64,000 nucleotides of DNA from Mycobacteroides franklinii. Its GTDB lineage: Bacteria; Actinomycetota; Actinomycetes; Mycobacteriales; Mycobacteriaceae. Within the stretch, counting starts at the first letter, position 1. Every line of letters starts with the position of its first letter. Of this stretch, positions 33,199-43,487 are shown in pieces. The stretch covers positions 62,001 through 126,000 of the forward strand of contig NZ_MAFQ01000006.1 in the NCBI RefSeq assembly GCF_002013895.1, given 5' to 3'. The notes below the pieces were generated by a model that worked only from the letters and a program-made list of their open reading frames with translations, made no database searches and was not told where the DNA came from. The translations under genes and the position numbers were made by a program.

Positions 33199-34767
33199 AT
33201 GGCGGCGAATTCCTTTGAGACAGACGGCCGCGGACCATCCGAGAAACTTCTTCTGGGCACCGGCGTCATCATGATCGTGGTGGCCTCCCTGATCACCGGA
33301 CTCATGTTGTTGAAGTCCACGGGCCGTCTCAACGACTTCATCCGGGTGGTTGCCGACCTGAACAACGTCGGCGACGGACTGCCGCAGAAATCCGATGTGA
33401 AGTACCACGGCGTTCTCGTCGGTGAGGTGGACGGCGTTACGCCCGCCTCCAACGGTCAGCCCAACTTCGTGCACATCAACCTCAAGCCGCAGTACGCGAA
33501 ATCCATTCCCGGCACCGCCACCGCACGCGTGGTCCCCAGCAACGTATTCGCCGTCTCTTCGGTGCAGTTGGTGGATCGCGGCCCAGGCGCTCCCATTCGC
33601 CCGGGCGCGCATATCGCCGAGGACACCCAGCTGCCGACTGTGCTGTTCCAGACGACGGTGAGCAAGCTGCGTGATGTGCTCACCGCGACCGGCCGTGGCC
33701 GCGATGACCATTCCACCGGCATCCTGGCGGCCCTGGGCGCCGCCACCGACAACCGGCGGGTCAAGCTGCTCACCGGCGGCGCACAGTTGAACCGTCTGAT
33801 CGCCCAGCTCAACGACATCGTGGTGACCGATACCGGTCCCTCCACGGTCAAGGCTCTGCTCGACGCCACCGAGGGCCTCAAGCAGACCGCCCCCGAGCTG
33901 ATCGACTCGCTGCACCAGGCCGTCATACCGATGCAGACCTTCGTCGAGAAGCGCGAGCAGCTGACCAGCCTGATCAACGGCGGTCTCACCACGGTGGGTA
34001 CCACCCGGCAAGCCTTCGACAACCACACCGATCAGCTGATCGGCATCACTACCGACATCACGCCCGTCATCGGCACCTTCGCGAACAACGCACCCAAGTT
34101 CCAGATGATCTTCCAGAAGCTGACCCAGATGAGCCAGAAATGGTTCGACGAGCCATGGAAGTCCGATGTCGACACCGGCAACATGCGCGTGAGCCTGTCG
34201 CTGACGCCCGGCTCCACCTACACGCGGGCGGACTGCCCCCGGTACGGCGACCTCAAGGGGCCCAGCTGCTTCACCGCGCCCGAACTCGTAGTGCGGCCCG
34301 ACCTGCCCGAAACACTGCTGCCGCAGAACTACAAGGTGCCGCCGGACCTGCAGCCGCCACGCGGAACCGTGGTCGGCCCCGACGGGAACCTGATCGCGGT
34401 CGGTCCCCCCTATGTCGTGCCCCCGGGTGGACCGAATCTGACGGACCCGAACCCACCGCTGCCGCCGTGGCAGCCAAATCCGTCACCTCGCGTTCCTGGC
34501 ACCGCGGACCCCGACCTGCTGGAGCCGCCGCCATCTCCGCCACCACCGCTCCCTGCCGCACCCGTTGCGCCGGGTGCACGTGACGGCGGCGGTGCACCGA
34601 TTGCACCGGCATCGTTCGGCGGGACGGTAGGCCCGGTCGGCAGCCTGACCGAACGCGCCCAGCTCAGTGTCATTACCGATAAGCCGGCCAGCTCCTCCAC
34701 GCAGCTGCTGCTCGGCCCGGTTGTGCGAGGCACCACGGTCTCGCTCGCGAAGGAAGGATCCCAATGA
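33199..34767 (+). CDS. mceA: Mce-family protein A
   Basis: A 522-residue protein with a membrane anchor at about 18-40, the MCE/MlaD beta domain (about 42-120, containing KSDVKYHGVLVGEVDGV), a long helical region (130-330) and a Pro-rich disordered C-terminus (about 375-475) that is longer than in classical MceA. MceA-F form a needle-like complex that shuttles lipids through the periplasm. It begins at 33199 directly after the yrbEB stop and overlaps the next gene by 4 bp. Confidence 0.93.
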   Translation: MAANSFETDGRGPSEKLLLGTGVIMIVVASLITGLMLLKSTGRLNDFIRVVADLNNVGDGLPQKSDVKYHGVLVGEVDGVTPASNGQPNFVHINLKPQYAKSIPGTATARVVPSNVFAVSSVQLVDRGPGAPIRPGAHIAEDTQLPTVLFQTTVSKLRDVLTATGRGRDDHSTGILAALGAATDNRRVKLLTGGAQLNRLIAQLNDIVVTDTGPSTVKALLDATEGLKQTAPELIDSLHQAVIPMQTFVEKREQLTSLINGGLTTVGTTRQAFDNHTDQLIGITTDITPVIGTFANNAPKFQMIFQKLTQMSQKWFDEPWKSDVDTGNMRVSLSLTPGSTYTRADCPRYGDLKGPSCFTAPELVVRPDLPETLLPQNYKVPPDLQPPRGTVVGPDGNLIAVGPPYVVPPGGPNLTDPNPPLPPWQPNPSPRVPGTADPDLLEPPPSPPPPLPAAPVAPGARDGGGAPIAPASFGGTVGPVGSLTERAQLSVITDKPASSSTQLLLGPVVRGTTVSLAKEGSQ

Positions 34768-35822
34768 AGTTCCGTGGTCCGTTGATCGCGCTGACCGCCT
34801 TTATGGTGCTCGCGCTGGCGTTGACGTGGCTGGTGTACGCCACACTGCGCCGTGATGTCTCGGGCGGCACCACGTCCTACTCGGCGATTTTCACCGACGT
34901 CTACGGCTTGCGCGACGGCGACGACGTTCGCATGGCCGGTGTGCGCGTCGGCCGCGTCGAGAAGATCGAGCTGGTCAACAACAACCAGGCCAAGGTGAAC
35001 TTCGTCGTCCAGAACGACCAGAAGCTCTTCGGCAACACCCTCGCATCGGTGACGTACCAAAACATCGTGGGCCAGCGGTACTTGGGCCTGTCGCTGGGTA
35101 AGACGGGTGACACCAACGTGCTTCCCGCCGGATCGACGATTCCGCTGGAGCGCACCGATCCGTCCTTCGACGTGACAACGCTGCTCAACGGCTACGAGCC
35201 GCTGTTCAGCACGCTTTCTCCTGAGCAGGCCGACAACCTCACCAAGGGTGTTATTCAGTCCCTGCAGGGCGATCAAGCCTCGATCACCGCACTGGTCGAC
35301 CAAACGTCAACGCTGACAAAGACTTTTGCGGGCCGCGACCAGGTGCTGGGAAACGTGATCACCAGCCTGAGCACCGTGACAGGCAACCTGGCCCAGCAGA
35401 ACGACAGCCTCGACAAGGCCATCACCAACACCCGGAAAGTGGTGTCGGACTTCGATTCTCGGCGACCGGAACTGGTCGAGTCGGTGGGCTCGCTGGCGCA
35501 GACCCTGCGCCGCGTATCGAAGATCACCGACGAGGTCTATCCGTCCCTTGATGAGCTCATCACTCGCCAACCGGGCTTCGCCAAGCACATGGTCCAGATC
35601 GAACCGAAGCTGGCGTTCCTCGGTGGAAACCTGCCGCTGCTCCTCAAGAGCCTGGCCCGCATCACCGGTGATGGCGCCTACGGCAACGCCTACATCTGCG
35701 ATCTGAACATCACCGGCTTCATGCCGGGCCTCAACGACGTGGTGCCGATCATCGTCAACGCGGCGACCCCTGGCAACGTCACCCAGCACACCCCACGATG
35801 CAGGAATCTGGCTGATGGCTGA
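34764..35822 (+). CDS. mceB: Mce-family protein B
   Basis: A 352-residue protein with an N-terminal membrane helix (about 6-27), MCE domain (about 38-115: SYSAIFTDVYGLRDGDDVRMAGVRVG), and a long coiled helical region. Overlap ATGA with mceA and with mceC by 8 bp shows operon organisation. Confidence 0.93.
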   Translation: MKFRGPLIALTAFMVLALALTWLVYATLRRDVSGGTTSYSAIFTDVYGLRDGDDVRMAGVRVGRVEKIELVNNNQAKVNFVVQNDQKLFGNTLASVTYQNIVGQRYLGLSLGKTGDTNVLPAGSTIPLERTDPSFDVTTLLNGYEPLFSTLSPEQADNLTKGVIQSLQGDQASITALVDQTSTLTKTFAGRDQVLGNVITSLSTVTGNLAQQNDSLDKAITNTRKVVSDFDSRRPELVESVGSLAQTLRRVSKITDEVYPSLDELITRQPGFAKHMVQIEPKLAFLGGNLPLLLKSLARITGDGAYGNAYICDLNITGFMPGLNDVVPIIVNAATPGNVTQHTPRCRNLADG

Positions 35823-36861
35823 GCAATCGAGATGGCAACGGATCAAGAACCGGCCGGTCGAGACCTACAACAAGACCTGGCTTGGGTTCATCGCTATTGC
35901 GGTGATCGGCGCCTTGGTGGGCGGGATGCTGTTGGTGAAGGCCATCGGTTTCGGCTACACCACGTACACCGCCGAATTCGCGCAGGCGGCGTCGCTGCGC
36001 GCGGGTCAGCCCATCACAGTGGCGGGTATTCCGATGGGGACCGTCAGCAGCATGAAGCTGGTTGGCGATCACGTCGAGGCCAAGCTGTCCGTCAGCGATG
36101 ACGTGAAACTCGGCAAGGACTCCAAGGCCGCTATCCGGGTGACCACCATCCTGGGTTCCCGGTACCTGGACCTGCGCCCGGAGGGCCCGGGATCGTTGCC
36201 CAACAAGACCATTGACCTGGCCCACACGGAGGTCCCCTACGACCTGCAGGCGACCCTCAAGGATGTGACGAACACCTTCGATCAGGTCGATTTCGACAAG
36301 GTGGCGCAGTCGTTGAGCATTCTGGGCAAGCAGCTCGACGGGCTGCCCGAGGTGGTTCCGCAGGCCATGCAGAACATTCAGACCCTTTCGCAGATCATCG
36401 CCGAGCGGCGCGATCAGCTCGGCACGCTGCTGAAGAGCAGCGAGAAGGTGACCAACACGCTGCACCGCCAGCAACAGGGCATCGGAACCTTGATCAACCA
36501 GGGGCAGAGCCTGATCGGTGAGTTCGTGGTGCGCCGTGGCACATTCCACGCGATGATGCAGTCGCTGACCAACTTGGTCCAGCAGCTCAGCAAGATCGTC
36601 ATCAAGGACCGGCCACAGCTTGACGACATGCTCAAGACGCTGCATCAGCTTACCGACATGCTCGGTCAGCACGACGACCTGTTGCGCAACATCCTGCAGG
36701 TCGCTCCGGTAGCGCTGCGCGGCGTCACCAACGCCACCGGCACCGGCAACGCCATCGAGTTCAACGCGCCCAACGGCCTCGCCGTCGACTCCTGGATGTG
36801 CGCAATCAGCGGGCGTGCCAAGCAATTCGGCATGATCCAGTACTTCAAGGACTGCAAGTGA
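35815..36861 (+). CDS. mceC: Mce-family protein C
   Basis: A 348-residue protein: membrane helix (about 20-43), MCE domain (TYTAEFAQAASLRAGQPITV and AAIRVTTILGSRYLDLRP), then helical region. It shares its last base with the start codon of mceD. Fits the third position of the operon. Confidence 0.93.
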   Translation: MAEQSRWQRIKNRPVETYNKTWLGFIAIAVIGALVGGMLLVKAIGFGYTTYTAEFAQAASLRAGQPITVAGIPMGTVSSMKLVGDHVEAKLSVSDDVKLGKDSKAAIRVTTILGSRYLDLRPEGPGSLPNKTIDLAHTEVPYDLQATLKDVTNTFDQVDFDKVAQSLSILGKQLDGLPEVVPQAMQNIQTLSQIIAERRDQLGTLLKSSEKVTNTLHRQQQGIGTLINQGQSLIGEFVVRRGTFHAMMQSLTNLVQQLSKIVIKDRPQLDDMLKTLHQLTDMLGQHDDLLRNILQVAPVALRGVTNATGTGNAIEFNAPNGLAVDSWMCAISGRAKQFGMIQYFKDCK

Positions 36862-37988
36862 TGAACAGCAAGGGCGCCGGAAAAGGCAAGGCAGTCGCCG
36901 TCATCGCCGCCATCGCGGTCGTGGCCGCGGCGATTGTGGGCGCGGGAGCGTACTACGTGAAGTCGCAGTTGGACCACATCACGCTGACCGCCCAGTTCGA
37001 CAACGCCTCCGGGCTTTACGAGTCGAATGTTGTTGCGGTACTGGGCATGCCGGTCGGCAAGATCACCAAGATCACGCCGCAATCGGGATATGTCGATGTC
37101 CAGTTCACGGTCGACAAGGACGTCAAGGTGCCGGTCGACGTACAGGCCGTCACGCTGTCCACCTCGATCCTGACCGACCGCCAAGTCGAGCTGACGCCTC
37201 CCTATCGCGGTGGGCCCACGCTCCAGGACGGCGACACCATCGGCCTGGACAAGACGAAGACGCCGGTCGAGTTCGACCGCGTGCTCGGCATGCTCGACAA
37301 GTTGTCGGTATCGCTCAAGGGCGACGGCAACGGACAGGGTCCCGTCAGCGACATCATCAACGCGGCCGCCGGAGTCGCGGACGGTAACGGCGACAAGATC
37401 AAGTCGGGGCTTGACGAGTTGTCAAAGGCACTGCGACTCAGCTCAGAAGGCGGCGTCACCACCCGCGAGCAGATGACCACCATCATCAAGAACGTCAGCT
37501 CGCTGTTCGACGCCGCGGCCGCCAACGACGGGAAGCTGCGCGAGTTCTCCACGACCATCCACCAACTCAGCAGCGTCATCGACGACGAAGCGCTCGGCAC
37601 GGGCAACACCGGGCGCAAGCTCAACGATCTGGTGCGGCAGGCCGGCGATATCCTGGACGCCAACCGCGATCACATCAAGGCCGCGATCCTCAACGGCAAC
37701 ACCGCGTTGAAGACCGTCGCGGACAACCAGCGTGAACTCTCCGAAACCATCGACATCGCGCCGCTGGCCGTGGAGAACCTCTACAACATCATCGATCAGG
37801 ACAACGGGTCGCTACGCGCCCGGTTCCTCACCGACAAGCTGCTCTTCGAGAGTCAGACCGCCAAGGAGATCTGCAACATGATGGGCCTGCGCCAACTGGG
37901 ATGCAGCACAGGCACATTGCAGGACTACGGTCCCGACTTCGGCCTGACCTACGTGCTCGACGGGCTCGCGGCGATGGGGCAAAAGTGA
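36861..37988 (+). CDS. mceD: Mce-family protein D
   Basis: A 375-residue protein from ATG 36861, which overlaps the previous TGA by one base. Membrane helix at about 9-32, MCE domain with LTAQFDNASGLYESNVVAVLG, and a helical C-terminal region. A frame extension further upstream is rejected because of the coupled TGATG. Confidence 0.93.
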   Translation: MNSKGAGKGKAVAVIAAIAVVAAAIVGAGAYYVKSQLDHITLTAQFDNASGLYESNVVAVLGMPVGKITKITPQSGYVDVQFTVDKDVKVPVDVQAVTLSTSILTDRQVELTPPYRGGPTLQDGDTIGLDKTKTPVEFDRVLGMLDKLSVSLKGDGNGQGPVSDIINAAAGVADGNGDKIKSGLDELSKALRLSSEGGVTTREQMTTIIKNVSSLFDAAAANDGKLREFSTTIHQLSSVIDDEALGTGNTGRKLNDLVRQAGDILDANRDHIKAAILNGNTALKTVADNQRELSETIDIAPLAVENLYNIIDQDNGSLRARFLTDKLLFESQTAKEICNMMGLRQLGCSTGTLQDYGPDFGLTYVLDGLAAMGQK

Positions 37989-39310
37989 TGGCTACACGTA
38001 AGCGAATGGCAGCACTGGGCATGGCGGCGCTGGTAACGGGCACCGCTCTGTCCGGGTGTTCAACCAACGGTCTGGGCGACCTACCGCTGCCTGCCCCGGG
38101 TGTCGGAACCGGTGGCTATCACCTGACGGCACTGTTCGAGAACATCCTGAACCTCCCGAACAACGCCAAGGTGAAGCTGGCCGGTGCCGATATCGGCCAG
38201 GTCGACGACATGCGGGTGAGCAACTACACCGCCATCACCACGCTGCGCATTCTGGACGGAGTCCGGCTTCCCAAGGGCAGCACAGCCGAACTGCGTTCCG
38301 CGACACCACTCGGCGACGTCTTCGTGTCGATTCGTCCCCCGGCGGGCGCGACGTCGGATTCGCCCATCCTCAGGGAGGGCGACACCATCGGCCTGGATTC
38401 GACGATGGCCGCGGCGACCGTGGAATCCGTGCTCAGCTCGGCCGCGATCGTCTCCAACGGAGGAGCGGTGCGCAACCTGACCAACGTCATCAACGGTTTC
38501 GGTAAGGCAACCGGCGATCAGGGCCAGGCGTTCGGTGATCTGATCAAGGACTCCAATCGGCTACTGGGAACATTGAATACGCGATCGGCGCAAATCTCGG
38601 AGGCTCTCACGCAGACCTCTCGCCTGGCCGATCAGCTCGACACCAAGAACCAGGCGCTGACGGACATCGTGAAGGAGGCCGACCCGGCCACCGAGGCGCT
38701 TGCCGCCAACACCGCGCAGCTTTCGCAGCTGGTTCTCCAGATCGGCGCCACCACCAAGCAGTTGCAGAAGTTCCCGTCGATAGCGGGCACCGACACCAGC
38801 GGGCACAGCCTCATCAAGGATGCGAACACGGTTGCCAAGGCGTGGAACGACATCGCGCAGGACCCGACGGTCGATATCAACAATCTGAACCGGCAGATCA
38901 CCACACTCGTCAAATCCACACCGAGCAACGCGATTTCGGTGCGCGTCAGCATCGACCGGCTGGTGCTGGGTTCAATCCCGGATGCCGGGTTCAAGGGCGA
39001 TGTCGGCTCACACGGGCCCAAGCGCTACAACTGGGCCCAGCTGGTCGGCTCGTTCAAGTACACGCTGTGGCGCCTGCAAGAACGTGTCGTGGGCAAGGGC
39101 GTGTACGGCGATGACGTCCCGATGCGGCCGAGCCCGACCGAACCCGGTGTGATCGAGCGCGTTCCCGGCCCACCGCCGGTGCCGCCGCCCCCCGGGCAGG
39201 CCGTCCCCGCGTCGGCTCCTGCCCCCGGTGCGGTTCCCGCCCCGACATCGACACCTGCCCCGGCACCGGCGCCGGGGCCCGCCCCCGGACCGGAGGTGAT
39301 GGGCCAGTGA
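37988..39310 (+). CDS. mceE: Mce-family lipoprotein E
   Basis: A 440-residue protein from ATG 37988 (TGATG overlap). It has a lipoprotein signal peptide with lipobox LSGC at about residue 20, as in LprK-type MceE. The MCE domain contains HLTALFENILNLPNNAKVKLAG. The C-terminus (about 385-438) is almost entirely Pro and Ala. The lipid anchor would fix the needle to the outer leaflet of the inner membrane or to the envelope. Confidence 0.93.
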   Translation: MATRKRMAALGMAALVTGTALSGCSTNGLGDLPLPAPGVGTGGYHLTALFENILNLPNNAKVKLAGADIGQVDDMRVSNYTAITTLRILDGVRLPKGSTAELRSATPLGDVFVSIRPPAGATSDSPILREGDTIGLDSTMAAATVESVLSSAAIVSNGGAVRNLTNVINGFGKATGDQGQAFGDLIKDSNRLLGTLNTRSAQISEALTQTSRLADQLDTKNQALTDIVKEADPATEALAANTAQLSQLVLQIGATTKQLQKFPSIAGTDTSGHSLIKDANTVAKAWNDIAQDPTVDINNLNRQITTLVKSTPSNAISVRVSIDRLVLGSIPDAGFKGDVGSHGPKRYNWAQLVGSFKYTLWRLQERVVGKGVYGDDVPMRPSPTEPGVIERVPGPPPVPPPPGQAVPASAPAPGAVPAPTSTPAPAPAPGPAPGPEVMGQ

Positions 39311-40557
39311 TCAACGCCATCGCCAACGGCCTCGTCGGCAGCGTTCGCGCCGCGCATCGCAACAAGATGGTGCTCTCCGGCATCGCGCTGGCAACCGTGC
39401 TGCTGGTCGCGATCGGCTATCTGACGGTCGGCGCCTTGCGCGTCAGCCCGTTCTCCGGCACCTATCGCGTCAAGGTGCAGCTCCCGGAATCCGGTGGTCT
39501 GCTGCCCAATCAGGATGTCGCGCTGCGCGGCGTCAAGATCGGCACCGTGCAGTCGCTGGACATCACCCAGCAGGGCGTGGATGCGGTCGCCGAGATTCAG
39601 TCCAAGTACAAGATCCCGGTCTCGGCGAAGGTACGCGTCACCGGTCTCTCGCCCGCCGGCGAGCAGTACATCAACTTCGAAGGTGTCTCGGATCAAGGCC
39701 CGTTCCTCAAGGACGGCGCCGTCATCTCTCAAGGTGTGCAGGTTCCGGTCACGCTGGCCAAGCTGTTGGCCGATGCGGATGGTCTGCTGGCGCAGGTGGA
39801 CCCGAAGAAGCTCGAGCTCATCAAGAAGGAACTGAGCCTGAGCAAGGAGGGGCCGCGCAAGCTCACCGAGATCATCGACGGTGGCACGTTCCTGCTGAGC
39901 ACCCTGGACTCGGTGCTACCGGAGACCACCAGCTTGCTCAAGACCAGTCGCGTGGTGCTGACCCTGGCCGCCGACAAGAACTCCGGCATCAAGGCCACCG
40001 CCAATGAGTTGGGCCGCACACTACGGGCTGTCGAGAAGATGCAGAACGGCTATCGCACCCTCGTCGACCAGACGCCCAAGACATTCCATGCCGTGGACAA
40101 TCTGTTCGCGGATAACTCGGACACCATGGTGACGCTGCTGGCGAGTCTGGCGACCGCTTCCAAACTGCTCTACCTGCGCGTTCCCGCCCTCAATGCCCTG
40201 TTCCCCAACTATCGGGCTTCGGTGTTCGACGCTCTGATGAGCATCATGCATGACGGCGGTATCTGGGCCACCGCGGATCTGTACCCGCGCTACGTGTGCG
40301 ACTACCCGACGCCACGGTTGCCACTATCGGCTGCCGACTACCCCGAGCCGTTCCTGTACGCGAACTACTGTGCGGACGAGGACCCGGCAGTCCTGATTCG
40401 CGGTGCCAAGAATGCGCCGCGACCAGCAGGGGACGACACCGCCGGGCCGCCCATGGGAGCCGATATGGGTAAAAAGGCCGATCCGACACCGAAGGGGCGA
40501 TTCCAGATACCGACCCCATATGGTGGACCGACATTGCCGATCGAACCCCCACATTGA
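39307..40557 (+). CDS. mceF: Mce-family protein F
   Basis: A 416-residue protein from GTG 39307 (GTGA overlap). Membrane helix about 20-42, MCE domain with YRVKVQLPESGGLLPNQDVALRG, helical region and a C-terminal tail that includes a conserved-looking Cys pair (RYVCDY and NYCAD). It ends the mceA-F series. Confidence 0.93.
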   Translation: MINAIANGLVGSVRAAHRNKMVLSGIALATVLLVAIGYLTVGALRVSPFSGTYRVKVQLPESGGLLPNQDVALRGVKIGTVQSLDITQQGVDAVAEIQSKYKIPVSAKVRVTGLSPAGEQYINFEGVSDQGPFLKDGAVISQGVQVPVTLAKLLADADGLLAQVDPKKLELIKKELSLSKEGPRKLTEIIDGGTFLLSTLDSVLPETTSLLKTSRVVLTLAADKNSGIKATANELGRTLRAVEKMQNGYRTLVDQTPKTFHAVDNLFADNSDTMVTLLASLATASKLLYLRVPALNALFPNYRASVFDALMSIMHDGGIWATADLYPRYVCDYPTPRLPLSAADYPEPFLYANYCADEDPAVLIRGAKNAPRPAGDDTAGPPMGADMGKKADPTPKGRFQIPTPYGGPTLPIEPPH

Positions 40558-40594
40558 TGCCTGACCTGCGAATCAGATTCAAGGAGCTACTACC

Positions 40595-41275
40595 GTGGTC
40601 ACCATGACCAAAGAAGACGTCGACTCCACGAACGACGCCGACACGGACACTGCCGACGAAAAAGAGGCCGTCGACTCTGCTGCGGAGACCGATTCGGAGG
40701 CCGGCGAGGACACCGAATCGAGCGCTGATGCCGATGCTGAGTCTGATTCGGCAGCGCCCGGCGATGAGGACGACAAGGACTCCGCCGAACGGCCGTCGTG
40801 GATTCGCTACGCCGCCTTCGGCGCCATCGCGGCGGTCCTGGTCGGCGCGCTCGTGTTCTCGGGCATCTTCGGTTGGAAGGTCTGGCAACAGCATCAGATC
40901 GATGCGGCGGGCGAACAGGCTCTGTCTGTCGCCATCCCGTACACCGAGACCCTCACGAGCATCGACAGCAACGATATCGACGAGAGCTTCCGAAAGATTC
41001 TCAACGGAGCGACCGGCGATCTGAAGAAGGATTTCACTCCGGCCAGCGTGCAGCTGCGGCAATTGCTGCTCGATAACAAAGCTTCCTCGCATGGCAAGGT
41101 GGTGAACTCGGCGATCCAGTTCAAGTCCACGGACAAGGTGGTGCTGCTGATGATGGTGGATCAGAGCATCACCAACACCCAGCGGCCCGATCCGCGTGTC
41201 GACAAGAGCCGGATGAAGATCACCATGGAAAAGATCGATGGCCGTTGGCTAGCGAGCAAGCTGGAGTACCTGTAA
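40595..41275 (+). CDS. Mce-associated membrane protein
   Basis: A 226-residue protein with an acidic, disordered N-terminus (Asp/Glu/Ala/Ser-rich, about 1-65), one membrane helix (about 70-95) and a C-terminal NTF2-like domain (AYTETLTSI-type helix, KVVNSAIQFKSTDKVVLLMMVDQ). This is the Mam-type protein that follows many mce operons and is thought to stabilise the transporter. GTG 40595 has AAGGAG 8 nt upstream; ATG 40604 is an alternative. Confidence 0.88.
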   Translation: MVTMTKEDVDSTNDADTDTADEKEAVDSAAETDSEAGEDTESSADADAESDSAAPGDEDDKDSAERPSWIRYAAFGAIAAVLVGALVFSGIFGWKVWQQHQIDAAGEQALSVAIPYTETLTSIDSNDIDESFRKILNGATGDLKKDFTPASVQLRQLLLDNKASSHGKVVNSAIQFKSTDKVVLLMMVDQSITNTQRPDPRVDKSRMKITMEKIDGRWLASKLEYL

Positions 41276-41293
41276 ACCGCCGGAAAGGTAATC

Positions 41294-42100
41294 ATGCGGA
41301 TTTCTAAGCTCTTCGCCAGGCGAGTAGCCCGAGGGGTTGCCGGGGCGGCGGTGGCTGCGTTAGCCATCAGCAGCGCACCTTCTGCGGCGGCGTCGGCGCA
41401 GTCCTTCTGCGGCGACCTCGGCGGCAATTTCGACGGGCTGTACTGCCACACGGTGATCTCGTCGCCGCGCAAGGCAGATCGCGATATCAAGGTCGCCATC
41501 CCCGGCGATCTGGTCGACAACGGGACTACAGGCCCGACCATCCGAGACTATCTGCGGAACCTGTACAACAACTGGAAAGCCAAGGGCGCTGACATGATTC
41601 AGGACAGCTATGGCGAAGAGAACTTCCAGGTGTTCCATCACGGCAGTGCCATGTCCGTGGTGTTCCACGAGGATTACCACGCCAACGGACCGCAGACCAA
41701 CAATGCGTACCGAACCTTCACCTGGGACATGTCCAGCGGTAAGCGGCTGCAGCTGGTGGACATCTTGAAGCCCGGTCTGGGGCTGGATGCCATCACACCG
41801 CTGGCCGAGCCTTACCTGCTGGAAGGTTTCGACCGTGCCGCCTGGGCCCACAGCCCCGGAACCTATCCGTTCGTCCCGGAGCGCTGGACACCCGACAAGG
41901 TGTACTCCGGCGGGTACAAGGCGTGGGCGCTCACGCCGGACGAGCTGGTCATCTACATGCCGGATTACCCCGTGGCACATGACTATCCGATCGACTATTC
42001 CCCCGGAGCACAGGTGTGGTCAATGGATGGCGGCACCGTGGAGGCGCATATCCCGATCGGCGCCGTCGCCTCGATCCTGCGTCCCGGATACGGCGGCTAG
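41294..42100 (+). CDS. Exported MPT64/DUF3298-like protein
   Basis: A 268-residue protein with a Sec signal peptide (Arg-rich start, AGAAVAALAISSAPSAAASA) and a mature domain opening FCGDLGGNFDGLYCHT. The segments YRTFTWDMSSGKRLQLVDILKPG and the ending MDGGTVEAHIPIGAVASIL are those of the MPT64/RsiV-like family, whose members are secreted antigens of unknown reaction. It is 18 bp after the mce-associated gene and before the operon terminator, so likely part of the mce transcript. Confidence 0.82.
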   Translation: MRISKLFARRVARGVAGAAVAALAISSAPSAAASAQSFCGDLGGNFDGLYCHTVISSPRKADRDIKVAIPGDLVDNGTTGPTIRDYLRNLYNNWKAKGADMIQDSYGEENFQVFHHGSAMSVVFHEDYHANGPQTNNAYRTFTWDMSSGKRLQLVDILKPGLGLDAITPLAEPYLLEGFDRAAWAHSPGTYPFVPERWTPDKVYSGGYKAWALTPDELVIYMPDYPVAHDYPIDYSPGAQVWSMDGGTVEAHIPIGAVASILRPGYGG

Positions 42101-42110
42101 AAACGCAACG

Positions 42111-42156
42111 AAAAATGCCCGCCTACGAGCGACAACACTTGTAGGCGGGCATTTTT
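42111..42156. terminator. Bidirectional intrinsic terminator closing the mce operon
   Basis: Arms ATGCCCGCCTAC (42115-42126) and GTAGGCGGGCAT (42141-42152) are perfect complements, with AAAA before and TTTT after. It lies between the convergent exported-protein gene and thiolase gene and can stop both. Confidence 0.9.
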
Positions 42157-42163
42157 CGTTTGG

Positions 42164-43477
42164 CTAGTCCACGCGCTCCAGCACGGCGCTGGCCCCATGC
42201 CCGCCGGCCGCGCAGATCCCCAGCAGCGCGGTGCTTTTTCCCGTGAGCGCCAGCTCGTTGGCCATGGTGGTGACCATGCGAGCACCGGTGGCACCGAATG
42301 GGTGACCGATCGACACCGAACCGCCATGCACGTTGACCTTGTCGATATCGGGTGTGCCCACCGCCTCGGAGCGCCCGAGCCGGTCGGCCGCCCACTTCTT
42401 GGAGCCCAGCGCCTCCAGCACCGAAAGGGTCTGTGCGGCAAAGGCTTCATGAATGTCGATGTAATCGACGTCTGCGAGCGAAAGTCCGGCCTTCTCCAGC
42501 GCGCGGGGCATCGAGATCGCCGGCCCGATCAAAACCTCGTCGGCCGGATCGACGCTCACGTAGCTCCACGAGCGGAACGCGGCCAACGGCTTCAGGCCGA
42601 GTGCCCGCGCCTTCTCTTCACTCATCAGCAGTACGGCGGCCGCCCCGTCGGTAAGCGGGCTGGCGTTGCCCGCGGTGACGGTGCCGTCGCGGTTGAAGAC
42701 GGGAGCGAGCTTCGCAAGCTTCTCGACGCTGGTGTTCTCGCGGACCAGGCCGTCGCGCGTAACACCGTTGACCGGCACCACTTCCCGGTCGAAACGTCCC
42801 GACTTGATGGCCGCGGCCGCGCGATGGTGCGAACGGACGGCGAACTCGTCCTGCGCCTCACGGGTGATGCCGTGAATCTTGGCCATCTTGTCGGCCGATT
42901 CCCCCATCACCTCACCGGTGGTGCGCTCCTCGATCTTGGGGCGGCGCGGCAGCAGTCCGGTGAACGGTGCCAGGCTCAGCGCGGCGTCGAGGTAATCCTT
43001 CGGCTTGGGCTTACCCAGGGCCAACGGGGCCGCGGCGTGAATGAGCTTCTGCGGCAGGTTGACCCCGGCATTGGAGGTGGAGTCGGAGCCGCCGGCGATC
43101 ATGACGTCATACTCGCCGCGTTCGATTGCGGCGGCCGCCGTGGTGATGGCCTGCAGACCAGAGGCGCACGCGCGGGTGACGGTGTGCCCCTCGACACCGT
43201 GGCCGAGCTTCAGGTCCAGCGCGATCTCACGTGCGACGTTCGGCGCGCCCGCGGGCAGGATCACCCCGCCCCACACGATGGCCTCGATCTCGGTAGAGGA
43301 GAGCTTGGTGTTGTCGAGTAGACCGCGCACCGCTTCATCGGCGAGCGCGATGGTGTCGATGCGGGTGAAGTCGCCGAAGGCACGAACGAACGGGGTGCGC
43401 GCGCCCGCGACGATGACGGCGCGACGCTTGGCAGGTGGGGTCGCGGATGAGTCGCCTGCGCGAAGACCATTGGACAT
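42164..43477 (-). CDS. Acetyl-CoA C-acyltransferase (thiolase)
   Basis: A 437-residue thiolase. The nucleophilic Cys is in TRACASGLQ (Cys104), the [17 protein letters not shown] block gives His392, and [11 protein letters not shown] gives the second catalytic Cys422. The length is at the upper end for thiolases because of an N-terminal extension. It cleaves 3-ketoacyl-CoA with CoA in beta-oxidation, or condenses two acetyl-CoA. It is of FadA/FadI type, but I cannot assign a number. Its only close same-strand neighbour upstream is a small membrane protein. Confidence 0.9.
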   Translation of the reverse strand: MSNGLRAGDSSATPPAKRRAVIVAGARTPFVRAFGDFTRIDTIALADEAVRGLLDNTKLSSTEIEAIVWGGVILPAGAPNVAREIALDLKLGHGVEGHTVTRACASGLQAITTAAAAIERGEYDVMIAGGSDSTSNAGVNLPQKLIHAAAPLALGKPKPKDYLDAALSLAPFTGLLPRRPKIEERTTGEVMGESADKMAKIHGITREAQDEFAVRSHHRAAAAIKSGRFDREVVPVNGVTRDGLVRENTSVEKLAKLAPVFNRDGTVTAGNASPLTDGAAAVLLMSEEKARALGLKPLAAFRSWSYVSVDPADEVLIGPAISMPRALEKAGLSLADVDYIDIHEAFAAQTLSVLEALGSKKWAADRLGRSEAVGTPDIDKVNVHGGSVSIGHPFGATGARMVTTMANELALTGKSTALLGICAAGGHGASAVLERVD

Positions 43478-43487
43478 GGCGGCGAGC

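Noticed and set aside
32944..34026. Long minus-strand frame opposite yrbEB/mceA.
   Set aside because: It is the antisense of well-supported mce genes; long antisense frames are expected in high-GC DNA.
35779..36825. Long minus-strand frame opposite mceC.
   Set aside because: Antisense of a clear MCE-domain gene, with no ribosome-binding site or family match.
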